DNA from: Mesorhizobium qingshengii
GTDB taxonomy: Bacteria > Pseudomonadota > Alphaproteobacteria > Rhizobiales > Rhizobiaceae
DNA length: 64,000 bases
Direction: 5' to 3'
NCBI RefSeq assembly: GCF_900103325.1
Contig: NZ_FMXM01000007.1
Location: forward strand, 124,001 to 188,000
Under the pieces are notes generated by a model that saw only the letters and a program-made list of their open reading frames with translations, was not told the DNA's origin and ran no database searches. Made by a program: the position numbers and the translations under genes. Below, one piece after another: positions 50,420-58,670 of the stretch (the stretch's first letter is position 1; every line of letters starts with the position of its first letter).

Positions 50420-50480
50420 GGAATAGCCCAGCAAGAGGAGTGCTCCCGGCGGCTTTGGGGCCGCCAGGAGCCCATAGGGG

Positions 50481-51263
50481 TCAGCGGATGTCGCTGCCGA
50501 CCCACTGCGTGGAGATCTTCTTGTAGGTGCCGTCAGCCATCATGTCGTCCAGGGCCTTCTGCATGGCCGCCTTCAGCTGCGGATTGTCCTTGCGGATGGC
50601 GATGCCGATGGCGACGCTGCCGCCTTCGATGTTCGGCGTGTCGAGCTTGCGGACCTTCTCGCCTGTCTCCTTGACGGCGACCATGACCGGAATGTTATCG
50701 ACGACGATGGCGTCGACGCGACCGGCCTTCAATTCGAGCAGAAGTTCCGGCAGGCCCTTGTAGGTGCGGATGTCCCAACCACCCTGTTCGCGGGCCCATT
50801 TCTCATGCGTCTCGCCCAGCGTCACGCCCAGGGTCTTGCCCTTGAGATCGTCGAGGCTCTGCACCTTGGAATCCTCGTTCACGAAAACGGCGCGGCCAGC
50901 ATGGTAGTATGGGCCGACGAAATCGACCACCTTCTCGCGCTCTGGCGTAATCGTCATCGAGCCGACGACGGTGTCGTATTTGTTGGCAAGCAACCCGGCG
51001 ATGATGCCGTCCCAGGCCGTGGTGATGATGGTGCCCTTGACGCCGATGCGCTCGGCGATGGCCTTGCCGATATCCGCGTCGAAGCCGACGACCTCATTCT
51101 GGTCGTTGACGAAGTTGAACGGCGGATACTGCCCGCTCATGGAAATCTTCAGTTCGCCCGCCGCCTTGATCTTCTCGAGGTCGTCGGCCCTGGCCGATAC
51201 CGTCGTGAAGGTCGACGCAAGCAGCAGTGCCGCAACCGCGATGCCGGAAAATACTCTGTTCAT
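50481..51263 (-). CDS. Polar amino acid ABC transporter substrate-binding protein
   Basis: 260 residues from ATG 51263, signal peptide MNRVFSGIAVAALLLASTFT with cleavage after SARA. Mature protein DDLEKIKAAGELKISMSGQY PPF-region, NEVVGFDADIGKAIAERIG and YDTVVGSMTITPEREKVVDF are typical of family 3 receptors for basic/polar amino acids. First gene of the nine-gene operon, divergent from the LysR gene, with a palindrome between them. Ligand unknown; a basic beta-amino acid would fit the downstream enzymes. Confidence 0.93.
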   Translation of the reverse strand: MNRVFSGIAVAALLLASTFTTVSARADDLEKIKAAGELKISMSGQYPPFNFVNDQNEVVGFDADIGKAIAERIGVKGTIITTAWDGIIAGLLANKYDTVVGSMTITPEREKVVDFVGPYYHAGRAVFVNEDSKVQSLDDLKGKTLGVTLGETHEKWAREQGGWDIRTYKGLPELLLELKAGRVDAIVVDNIPVMVAVKETGEKVRKLDTPNIEGGSVAIGIAIRKDNPQLKAAMQKALDDMMADGTYKKISTQWVGSDIR

Positions 51264-51345
51264 CTGGTGTCCTTGTCCTCTGGATGGAGCGCGAAGTCTT
51301 GTTCTTGGGAGGCGCGGGGACGCTTTCCTGACTTCAATGATTGCC

Positions 51346-51366
51346 TTTGCGCATGCATTGCGCAAA
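51346..51366. promoter_or_regulatory. LysR-type operator between the ABC operon and its regulator
   Basis: TTTGCGCA (51346-51353) and TGCGCAAA (51359-51366) are perfect 8-base arms around TGCAT. It includes the T-N11-A form typical of LysR boxes and lies between the divergent binding-protein and LysR genes. Probably the operator for both; binding is inferred. Confidence 0.65.
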
Positions 51367-51400
51367 TAGATAATGGGAATAGGGAGCATAGATTTCAGGA

Positions 51401-52360
51401 ATGGCTTTGCCTCGCCCCGAACGACTGGTCTGGGATCTCGACTGGAACCTTCTGCGGACATTCGTTGTCATCGCCGAGGTGAAGAGCATCACGCGCGCCG
51501 CCGAGCGGCTGAACCTCAAGCAGCCAAGCGTCAGCAATGCGTTACGGCGGCTGGAAGACCGGGTTGGCCGGCGGCTGGTCGAGCGCGATGCGACACGCTT
51601 CGAACTCACCGAGGTCGGGCGGCTTCTCTATGAGCAGAGCGTCGAGGTGTTCGGCACCATATCGCAGCTGCCGCTGCTGATGCGGGGCATCAGCGACGAC
51701 GTCACCGGCCACGTTATGATCGCCACCGCCAGCCATGTCGTTTCGCCGCTGTTCGACCAGGCGCTTTCGGAGTTTCACCGCAACTACCCGCGCGCCAGCA
51801 TCACCATCTCGGTCGCGGCAAGCACCGAAGTGGCCAAGCAGGTGAGGGAGCGCCGCGCCTCATTCGGCATCTGCCTGGTCAGCCAGCGCGATCCGGCGCT
51901 GGAATACGCGATGGTCTATCGCGAGTTCTTCGGCTTCTTCTGCGGTCCCCAGCACAGGCTCTACGGGCAAACCGGACTGACGCTGGCGGACCTGCGGGGC
52001 GAGCCCTCCGTATCGTTCCAGACCGACCATATTTCGGACGCGCTGCGGCCGGTCGCGCTGCTGCGCAGCGAGGCCCGGTTGAACGCCGATGTCGTCGGCG
52101 TGTCCTCCAGCCTGGAGGAGGTGCGGCGCATGATCGTTGCCGGGCTCGGCATCGGTCCGCTGCCGTTGCACGTCGCGCGGCGCGACGTGGCCGACGGGAC
52201 GCTGTGGCGGCTGCCGCCCTACGACGCGCCACCGGCCATCGACATCTTCCTGCTGGTCAATCCCGACAAGGCGATGAATCGCGCCGAGAAGGCGCTGCTG
52301 TCAGGACTGCAGGCGCTGATCGCCGAGACGCCGCTCGGGGAGCGCATCTACAACGGCTGA
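51401..52360 (+). CDS. LysR family transcriptional regulator
   Basis: 319 residues. The winged helix is at residues about 16-75 (NLLRTFVVIAEVKSITRAAE then RLNLKQPSVSNALRRLEDRV), followed by a periplasmic-binding-fold effector domain. Divergent from the nine-gene operon and separated by a perfect palindrome, so it most likely senses the operon's substrate and controls it. Its last 13 bases overlap the convergent thioesterase gene. Confidence 0.94.
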   Translation: MALPRPERLVWDLDWNLLRTFVVIAEVKSITRAAERLNLKQPSVSNALRRLEDRVGRRLVERDATRFELTEVGRLLYEQSVEVFGTISQLPLLMRGISDDVTGHVMIATASHVVSPLFDQALSEFHRNYPRASITISVAASTEVAKQVRERRASFGICLVSQRDPALEYAMVYREFFGFFCGPQHRLYGQTGLTLADLRGEPSVSFQTDHISDALRPVALLRSEARLNADVVGVSSSLEEVRRMIVAGLGIGPLPLHVARRDVADGTLWRLPPYDAPPAIDIFLLVNPDKAMNRAEKALLSGLQALIAETPLGERIYNG

Positions 52361-52794
52361 CCGGCCGAAACTTCTGGCTGTTCAATCAGGAAGGCGGCCG
52401 CGCGCTTCCGCATCGGCTCGTCCAGCGCGACCGAGGCACGCGCCGTAAGGTCGAAGCGCACGCAGGTCGTCCGGCTCGATGCATGAACAATGCCGTCGAG
52501 CGACCCCGTCATCACCTGTTCGAAGGTGACGGACGTGCGGCCGATCTTGACGACATGCGAACGGATGGTGATGAGCGAGCCGGCCTTCGTTTCATGCCGG
52601 TAGTCGATCTCGGTGCGCACATCGGCCCATCCGGTTTGCGATGGCTGGTTGCCGTCCTGTCCGGCGATATGGCCGAGAAGCTGGAAGCTGGCATCGTCGA
52701 ACATCGCCGCGTAGTAACGCACGTTCATGTGCCCCATCACATCGCACATCCAGGGATGAGCGACGCCGACGAAGGTGACGAGAGATTTGCTCAT
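52348..52794 (-). CDS. Hotdog-fold acyl-CoA thioesterase
   Basis: 148 residues, 4HBT family. HPWMCDVMGHMNVRYYAAMF carries the catalytic Asp-x-x-Gly-His-x-Asn pattern. Members hydrolyse acyl-CoA esters, including betainyl-CoA in carnitine breakdown. Its stop overlaps the end of the LysR gene, and it lies next to the operon that encodes the BKACE enzyme, so it may release the shortened acid (4-acetamidobutyrate in the proposed pathway). The gene is not in the operon itself; functional link is inferred. Confidence 0.85.
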   Translation of the reverse strand: MSKSLVTFVGVAHPWMCDVMGHMNVRYYAAMFDDASFQLLGHIAGQDGNQPSQTGWADVRTEIDYRHETKAGSLITIRSHVVKIGRTSVTFEQVMTGSLDGIVHASSRTTCVRFDLTARASVALDEPMRKRAAAFLIEQPEVSAGQPL

Positions 52795-52968
52795 AGGGCT
52801 CCGTGGCCATGCCGGATCGTGCCGTCAGCGACTGCGGACACGCAATATCGAAATGCGCGACAACAGGCAAACCGGCTACGTGTGCCCGGTATTCGCTAGC
52901 CGCGCCCTTGGCCGGCTCCAGCAAACGGACTATCTCAGGGGGCGGCGTTTTCCGCCACGGGGATAGGC

Positions 52969-53217
52969 ATGCTCAGAGTCCAGAAGGTCAAGGTAGACGA
53001 TATCTACGTGCCGACAGCGCGCAAGAAGACGCTGCACCCGGAGACGGTTCGGCATCTGGCCGAGGATATACTGGAGAATGGCATGAAGACGCCGATCCAG
53101 GTCCGCCATGACGGCAAGCGCCATATCCTCGTCGAAGGCCTGCATCGGCTGGAAGCGGCCAAGTGGCTCGGCGAGACCGAGATCGACGCCTACCTGGTGC
53201 AAGCCAAGCGCCACTGA
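52969..53217 (+). CDS. Stand-alone ParB-like nuclease-domain protein
   Basis: 82 residues: MLRVQKVKVDDIYVPTARKK, then HLAEDILENGMKTPIQVRHD and ILVEGLHRLEAAKWLGETEI. This is the ParB N-terminal (sulfiredoxin-like) fold with the GxHR motif present as GLHR. The helix-turn-helix and CTP-binding extensions of partition ParB are absent, so it is not a chromosome partition protein. GGGGATAG precedes the ATG. Function unknown; located upstream of a broken SRPBCC gene. Confidence 0.85.
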   Translation: MLRVQKVKVDDIYVPTARKKTLHPETVRHLAEDILENGMKTPIQVRHDGKRHILVEGLHRLEAAKWLGETEIDAYLVQAKRH

Positions 53218-53352
53218 CGCTTCCCTCTTTCCCCACCAGATCGACGCGGCATGGATGTTGTCGCGAAATTTGCTCGCCGTCGGTGTCGGTTCGCGTTTTG
53301 TCGGCTCGTCCTTGGGGCGCAAACCAGGTCAACCAGATACGAGGATACCGTC

Positions 53353-53838
53353 ATGACCACCAAGCTCGACATCGCCCCTGCCAATGACCGCGAACTGGTT
53401 CTCGCCCGCATCATCGATGTGCCGCGCGAGAACGTCTATCGCTGCTGGACCGACACCAAGCTCTTGACGTAGTGGTTCGCGCCGAAACCGTGGACGACGC
53501 CGCGCGCCGAAATGGATGTGCGCACCGGCGGCTCGAGCCTTGTCATCATGGCTGGTCCCGATGGCAATGAGTTTCCCAATCCCGGCGTCTTCCTGGAAGT
53601 CATTCCCGGCAAGAAGATCGTGTTCACCGATGCCTACACCCAGGCCTGGGAACCATCGGAAAAGCCGTTCATGACCGGCGTGCTGACCTTCGAGGATGAA
53701 GGCGAGGGCAGGACCCGCTACATCGCCCGCGTTCGGCATTGGAGCGTGGCCGACCGCGAACAGCACGAGAAGATGGGTTTCCACGTGGGCTGGGGTCAGT
53801 GCACCGACCAGCTGGAAGAGCTCGCCAGAGCGCTTTGA
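53353..53838 (+). pseudogene. SRPBCC/AHSA1-family gene interrupted by an in-frame TAG
   Basis: Reading from ATG 53353: ARIIDVPRENVYRCWTDTKLLT, then TAG at 53470-53472, then WFAPKPWTTPRAEMDVRTGG in the same frame to 53838. Family members normally read LLTQWFAPKPW here, so a CAG to TAG change explains the stop. Without it the protein would be about 161 residues, a full AHSA1-type START-like domain. Either a recent nonsense mutation or a sequencing error. No frameshift is seen. An internal ATG at 53512 might give a C-terminal fragment. Confidence 0.85.
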
Positions 53839-53871
53839 TACAGGACTGCCCCGAGGACGACCGCGCCCGGG

Positions 53872-54900
53872 TCAGGAAGCCTTGGCGCGGCGCGGTTGCC
53901 TGAGATGCTTGATGCCACTCATCTCGACGAAGTTCGTCGCCGAGTCCCAGAGATAGTCGCCATAGAGGAACGGCTCGAAGGGCTCCGTATCGCTCAGCGG
54001 CAACGGCGCGATCTCGGCGTCGACGCGCGGTTCGTAGAAGAACGGGATCGAGAACCGCGCTGTCTTCGGCGCAATCACCCGGTGCCGCGTCGCCCGGACA
54101 CGCCCGCCGGTCCAGCGCTCCAGCAACTGGCCGAAATTCACCGCCAGCGTGCCGTCGGCCGGCGGCACGTCGATCCATTCGCCGGCCAGGTTCTTTGCCT
54201 GCAAACCCTCGACGCCGTCCTGCGCCAGCAACGTGACGAAGCCGGAATCGGCATGCTCGCGGCCGATGATGGTGCGCGTCTCGCCCTTGTGGACGATCGA
54301 GAATTCTGGCCCGCTGGTATCGACGCCCGCATTGGCGTCACGCAGGGGATAGCGGATCAGGCGCAGCGTCGAGATGCCGTTCTCGAAATAGCCATCGAAG
54401 ATCGTTTCCGGCAGGCCAAGCCCGCGGGCGATCGAACGCATCAGCGCGTTGCCGACCGCTTCCATCGCGCGATAGTAATTGGCCGCCGCCGTGCGCCAGC
54501 CGGGCAGGGCCTCTTCGGCCGGCAATGGCGTCGGCTCGCGGAGCGGATCGTCGGACGCCAAGATATCAACCGCATGGGCAAGATCCGGCCCCATGTCGAT
54601 GCCCTCCTTGTAGGAAACGGCCGTCGGCTGCAGCGGGAACCAGCCGCGATAGACGTTCTTCTTCGTGTGGTCGAAATTCCAACGCAGCAATTTCTGCTTC
54701 TCTGCGTCGGGAAGCGCGAAGATGCGCAGCAAGTGTGCTCGTTTGTCCGGCGTCAGCCAGTCATCGCCGGGAAAGTTCCGGATCGCCATGAAGCCGATGC
54801 CAGCGGCGGCGGCCATGATCCTGGCGTCGGTGTGGTCGCGGGCGGGCGAGGGCGGACCGAACAGGGCTTCGATGCCCAAGGTTTCGATGTCTTGCGTCAT
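53872..54900 (-). CDS. Isopenicillin N synthase family 2-oxoglutarate/Fe(II) oxygenase
   Basis: 342 residues. The iron facial triad is seen: His216 and Asp218 in GREHADSGFVTLL, and His273 in ATRHRVIAP. Arg282 and Ser284 in ARFSIPFFYE bind 2-oxoglutarate. The N-terminal DIOX_N region contains AAAAGIGFMAIRNFPGDDWL. Such enzymes oxidise diverse small molecules; the substrate is unknown. Divergent from the GFA gene; convergent with the SRPBCC pseudogene. Confidence 0.92.
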   Translation of the reverse strand: MTQDIETLGIEALFGPPSPARDHTDARIMAAAAGIGFMAIRNFPGDDWLTPDKRAHLLRIFALPDAEKQKLLRWNFDHTKKNVYRGWFPLQPTAVSYKEGIDMGPDLAHAVDILASDDPLREPTPLPAEEALPGWRTAAANYYRAMEAVGNALMRSIARGLGLPETIFDGYFENGISTLRLIRYPLRDANAGVDTSGPEFSIVHKGETRTIIGREHADSGFVTLLAQDGVEGLQAKNLAGEWIDVPPADGTLAVNFGQLLERWTGGRVRATRHRVIAPKTARFSIPFFYEPRVDAEIAPLPLSDTEPFEPFLYGDYLWDSATNFVEMSGIKHLRQPRRAKAS

Positions 54901-55017
54901 GGCTTCAGGTCCCCTCGCATCACGATAATCGATGACGTTGTATCAAAGCTTTTCAATTGACCCAATCGGCCCCGCCGCTACCTTGCCGCTCATTCACTCC
55001 ACCAATGGATCCGGGCG

Positions 55018-55416
55018 ATGGCAAGATATGAGGGCGGATGCCTGTGCAAGGCGGTGCGCTATCGCGCGGACGCCGACCCCATCAACGAACGCATCTGCCA
55101 CTGCCGGCTGTGCCAGAAGGCGATCGGCGCCGCCTTCAACGCGCGCGTGCTGTTTCGCATCGACGATGTGACGATCGAGGGGCCGCTGGCGACGGTGAAC
55201 ACGTCGCCGGATCTCAAGCGGGGCTTTTGTCCAAGCTGCGGCACGACCATGTTTTCCCGGCGCGATTCCGCCGGCATCATCGGCATCACCACCGGTTCGC
55301 TCGATGATCCCACGGTCTTCAAGCCGCAAATGCATATTTTCACGGCCTCGAAGCAGCCCTGGGTGATGCTTGACGACGGCCTGCCGCAATATGACGGCGC
55401 ACCGCCGCCGAACTAG
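55018..55416 (+). CDS. GFA family protein (Gfa-like, CENP-V fold)
   Basis: 132 residues. The zinc-binding cysteine pattern is intact: GGCLCKAVRYRADADP, HCRLCQKAIGAAFN and CPSCGTTMFSR. The family was named for a glutathione-dependent formaldehyde-activating enzyme, but most members have unknown roles. ATG 55018 fits the family start MARYEGGCLCKAVRY. Divergent from the oxygenase gene. Confidence 0.9.
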   Translation: MARYEGGCLCKAVRYRADADPINERICHCRLCQKAIGAAFNARVLFRIDDVTIEGPLATVNTSPDLKRGFCPSCGTTMFSRRDSAGIIGITTGSLDDPTVFKPQMHIFTASKQPWVMLDDGLPQYDGAPPPN

Positions 55417-55570
55417 GTTTTTTCGTTCTCTCGCGAGGTGAGAAGGGAGCGCACAAGTCTGGACAAAATTTGATCCAAAGAGACACGAGATAGCCGGCAA
55501 AGCGTCATTGGCGGGCCATCATTGTCTCCCTATTTAGCAGGTGCGGGCCCGCTATTCGAGGAGACGACGG

Positions 55571-55768
55571 ATGAACGATAGCATCAGCACCCTGGACGAG
55601 CTTTTGAGCGATCCGATGGTCCTGCTTGTGATGGAGCGCGACCGTGTGCGCCCGGAACAGGTGCGCTTGCTGCTCGAACGGGTTCGCCGGCCGTCCGTCG
55701 ATGAGCCTGTTGTGCCGCCGGCGCATGTGATCGCCAGGACCTGCCAGAAACTCTGGCTGTGCCCGTAA
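55571..55768 (+). CDS. Hypothetical small protein
   Basis: 65 residues from ATG 55571, preceded by GAGGAGACGACGG. It reads MNDSISTLDELLSDPMVLLV then MERDRVRPEQVRLLLERVRR, an amphipathic helical N-terminal part with acidic and basic faces. The tail is RTCQKLWLCP. No named domain recognised; the good ribosome site and codon use favour a real gene. Likely conserved only in close relatives. Confidence 0.55.
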   Translation: MNDSISTLDELLSDPMVLLVMERDRVRPEQVRLLLERVRRPSVDEPVVPPAHVIARTCQKLWLCP

Positions 55769-55953
55769 TCGCGTTGCGATTGTCCCCTATGAAAACACAG
55801 GCCGGCCCGTGGGCCTTCGCTGTGGAATGACGCGTATTTTCGCGCGGCGGCGCCAAGCTTACAAATCCGTAAATTGATTCTCCGCTGCATGAGGGTAAGG
55901 CTCCCGCGGGGCTGACCGGCACCGGTTGGTCCTGCGCAAGTTCGATCTCTCGC

Positions 55954-56838
55954 ATGGAATTCGACATGGCCGGAATGTGTACTCAAGGCGTGGACACCGG
56001 CTTCGTCGGTTTGGGATTCGCCAAGGTGGCGTTACTCGGCGTGGTGCAAGGCATCACCGAATTGCTGCCGATTTCGTCTACCGCCCATATGCGCATCGTG
56101 CCGGCCGTGCTCGGCTGGCAGGATCCGGGTTCCGCCTTTTCCGCCGCCATGCAGCTTGCGGCCCTTGCCGCGGTGGTCAGCTATTTCTGGAGCGATGTCA
56201 GGGATATCCTGTTTGGTTCGCTTAACGCTCTGACGCGGCGCGATTTCGCCAACCAGCATTTCAGGCTGGCGCTGTGGATCGTGCTGGCGACCATCCCGAT
56301 AGTCGTCGCCGGGGTGGCGCTGTCGGGCGTCCTCAACGCCTGCAATTCGCCGCTGCGCAGCCTGACGGTCATCGGCTGGGCCTGCATCGCGATGGCGATC
56401 CTGCTGGCGCTGGCCGAGATTTTCGCCCGCCACCAGCGTACCATCGGCGAAGCGTCGCTGACCGATGCGCTGCTTGTCGGCGTCGCCCAGATTGGTGCGC
56501 TGATTCCCGGCGTGTCGCGCTCGGGCTCGACCCTGACGGCAGCACTGGGGCTCGGCTTCAAGCGGGCCGAGGCGGCGCGGTTCTCGTTCCTGCTCGGGTT
56601 GCCCGCCATTGCCCTCGCGGGTCTCAAGGAGCTGTGGGAACTGCACAAGGTCCATCTCGACGCCCACGGCTGGTCGGTGCTGGCGGTGGGATTGGTCGTC
56701 GCCTCGGTTTCCGCCTTCTTCGCCATATGGGGCCTGATGCGCGTGCTGGAGCGCTTCTCTGCCTGGCCGTTCGCCATCTATCGCGGTGTGCTCGGTGTCG
56801 TCCTGCTGTTGAGCGTCGCCATGGGATGGCTTGCCTAA
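55954..56838 (+). CDS. uppP: Undecaprenyl-diphosphatase
   Basis: 294 residues, about eight membrane segments. Recycles the lipid carrier undecaprenyl phosphate for cell-wall synthesis and gives bacitracin tolerance. Active-site motifs VQGITELLPISSTAH (residues 31-45) and PGVSRSGST are intact. It is longer than the typical 270, with an N-terminal extension; ATG a few codons later could be the true start. Heads an envelope-related group (glycosidase-like, DedA, GH25 genes). Confidence 0.93.
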   Translation: MEFDMAGMCTQGVDTGFVGLGFAKVALLGVVQGITELLPISSTAHMRIVPAVLGWQDPGSAFSAAMQLAALAAVVSYFWSDVRDILFGSLNALTRRDFANQHFRLALWIVLATIPIVVAGVALSGVLNACNSPLRSLTVIGWACIAMAILLALAEIFARHQRTIGEASLTDALLVGVAQIGALIPGVSRSGSTLTAALGLGFKRAEAARFSFLLGLPAIALAGLKELWELHKVHLDAHGWSVLAVGLVVASVSAFFAIWGLMRVLERFSAWPFAIYRGVLGVVLLLSVAMGWLA

Positions 56839-56907
56839 GGGCTTCCACAGTATCGCTTGAAACGGGCTATACCGTACCGGATCCTGAAGTTCGATTCCGG
56901 TACGCGC

Positions 56908-57696
56908 ATGGATTTTGTGACCCTCCTCCAATCGGTTCCGGTGCTGCTGGCGCTGGCCAAGGGCGCGCTGCCGTCGGTGGCGGCACTCAGCATGGGATTT
57001 GGCCAATGGGTCACCTCGCTGCCGCCATGTCGGGACTTGGCCTTTGAGGCGACCAGCTATCTTGTTTGCGAGGTCGACCCAAAACGCTATGCGATCGAAC
57101 TGTTCTGGAAGGATTCGGCGGGCAAGCCCTTTCAGTCGCTGCACAATCTCCATGCCTCGCAACAGGCGGTAGGGCGCACGATGTTGTTCGGCATCAATGC
57201 CGGCATGTATCACCCGAACCTCGATCCGGTTGGTCTCTATGTCGAGCATGGTCAGGAAGTCACATCCGCGAAGGTCGGTTCGGGAAGCGGCAATTTTTCC
57301 ATGCAGCCGAACGGCATTTTCTACGTGGGCGGCGGCAAGGCCGGGGTCCGTTCCACCAGGGATTTCCTGAGAGCGCGGCCGCCTGTCGACTACGCGACGC
57401 AATCCGGGCCGATGCTGGTGATCGATGGCCGGCTGCATCCAAAGTTCCTGGCCGACAGCACCTCGCGTAAGACCCGCAACGGTGTTGGGGTGCGCAAGGA
57501 CGGTGTCGCCGTCTTCGCGATTTCCAACGGCACGGTGACCTTCCATGCGTTCGCCCGCCTGTTCCGCGATGCGCTCGGCTGCGACAACGCGCTGTTCCTC
57601 GACGGCTCGATATCGAGCCTGCTTGCGCCGGCGATCGGCCGCAACGACGACTACTGGAACCTGGGGCCGATGATCGGTGTCTTCAGGAAGGGCTAG
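56908..57696 (+). CDS. Phosphodiester glycosidase family (NAGPA-like) protein
   Basis: 262 residues from ATG 56908 with a hydrophobic N-terminus (LLQSVPVLLALAKGALPSVA) that may be a signal anchor. NFSMQPNGIFYVGGGKAGV, QSGPMLVIDGRLHPKFLAD, RKTRNGVGVRKDGVAVFAIS and CDNALFLDGSISSLLAP are the phosphodiester glycosidase motifs. Relatives cleave GlcNAc-phosphodiesters; bacterial roles are mostly unknown, perhaps in envelope polymer remodelling. In-frame ATG 56857 is an alternative. Ends 4 bases over the convergent DedA gene. Confidence 0.85.
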   Translation: MDFVTLLQSVPVLLALAKGALPSVAALSMGFGQWVTSLPPCRDLAFEATSYLVCEVDPKRYAIELFWKDSAGKPFQSLHNLHASQQAVGRTMLFGINAGMYHPNLDPVGLYVEHGQEVTSAKVGSGSGNFSMQPNGIFYVGGGKAGVRSTRDFLRARPPVDYATQSGPMLVIDGRLHPKFLADSTSRKTRNGVGVRKDGVAVFAISNGTVTFHAFARLFRDALGCDNALFLDGSISSLLAPAIGRNDDYWNLGPMIGVFRKG

Positions 57697-58322
57697 TGTC
57701 GTGCGTCGCGCCTGCCGCGGAGCTTGATGACGGCCACGGCGACGATGATCACCGTCACGGCTGCGATCGCCGCCATGCCGAACAGGCTGGTCGCACCGAG
57801 CTCCGCGAAACTGCCGGCACCCTTGGCCACCAGCCATCCGGGCGACAGCACGACCGGCGCCCAGATGATCGCCGACACGATATTGGCGATCTGGAACAGG
57901 CGCCGGTTCATGCCCATCATGCCCGCGACCAGCGGCACGGTGGCGCGCACCGGACCGAAGAAGCGCCCGGCGAAGATCGCGGCGAAGCCATAGCGCCGGA
58001 AGAACAGGCGTGCCCTGGCGATCTCGCGGCGGTAGCGGTTGAGAGGCCATTTATGGACGACACCGCGTCCCAGCCATCTGCCGAGAAAAAAGGAGACGGT
58101 GTCGCCAAGCGCCGCCCCGATCATCGCGGCGAGCAAAACGGGCAGCGGCTGGACGATGCCTGCGCCAACCAGGCCGCCGACGATCACCAGCACGGCGGTG
58201 CCAGGCAAAAGGATGCCGATCAGGATAAGCGATTCACCGAAAGCCAGCAGCCCGACGATGACACCGGCCCAGGCCTGGTGCGTCTCGATGAAAGAAACAC
58301 ATTGATCGATGAAGGATTGCAC
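57693..58322 (-). CDS. DedA family membrane protein
   Basis: 209 residues from GTG 58322. SNARE-assoc/DedA pattern: FGESLILIGILLPGTAVLVI, the GAALGDTVSFFLGRWLG block, and GRFFGPVRATVPLVAGMMGM. About five membrane segments. DedA proteins flip or handle lipids such as undecaprenyl phosphate or phosphatidylethanolamine and support envelope homeostasis. Its position next to uppP fits a lipid-carrier theme, though the two are on opposite strands. Confidence 0.92.
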   Translation of the reverse strand: MQSFIDQCVSFIETHQAWAGVIVGLLAFGESLILIGILLPGTAVLVIVGGLVGAGIVQPLPVLLAAMIGAALGDTVSFFLGRWLGRGVVHKWPLNRYRREIARARLFFRRYGFAAIFAGRFFGPVRATVPLVAGMMGMNRRLFQIANIVSAIIWAPVVLSPGWLVAKGAGSFAELGATSLFGMAAIAAVTVIIVAVAVIKLRGRRDARH

Positions 58323-58670
58323 GCCGGCTCCGTGATAAAAACGCTACTCAGCTGCCGCTGCAGGGCAGGCTCCCTGCAGGGGATGGAGAGCAGGGGACCG
58401 GGAGCAGTCGCTGCAATGCAATCATCGGATGCCTTTGCCGGGATTGTGCTGGCGGCAAGCGCGGGGAGGTGCGTATCGTCTCAACAGGGACATCGTGGCG
58501 CTGTCAAGGCTGGCTCGGTCGTTGGTGCCGAAGGCCGGATTTCGCCGCCCGGCATGCACGAAAAAACTTGATTCAAACTTTATTGGTAATTTCTCGTTCA
58601 TAACTCGATCTGGTTTGTCCGTCGGCTGCCGTTTTGCCCTCGGTCTGTTGTGTTTTGAGTACAGGTCCAG
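58323..58670. other. Intergenic region between DedA and GH25 genes
   Basis: No gene recognised in these 348 bases. CTGCAGGG (58358-58365) and CCCTGCAG (58372-58379) form a perfect 8-base inverted repeat with a 6-base loop just upstream of the DedA gene. An AT-rich stretch around 58560-58620 probably holds the GH25 gene's promoter. Confidence 0.5.

Noticed and set aside
56032..58050. A 672-residue reverse open frame opposite uppP and the glycosidase-like gene
   Set aside because: Rich in Arg, Gln, His and lacking motifs; both forward genes have intact family signatures.
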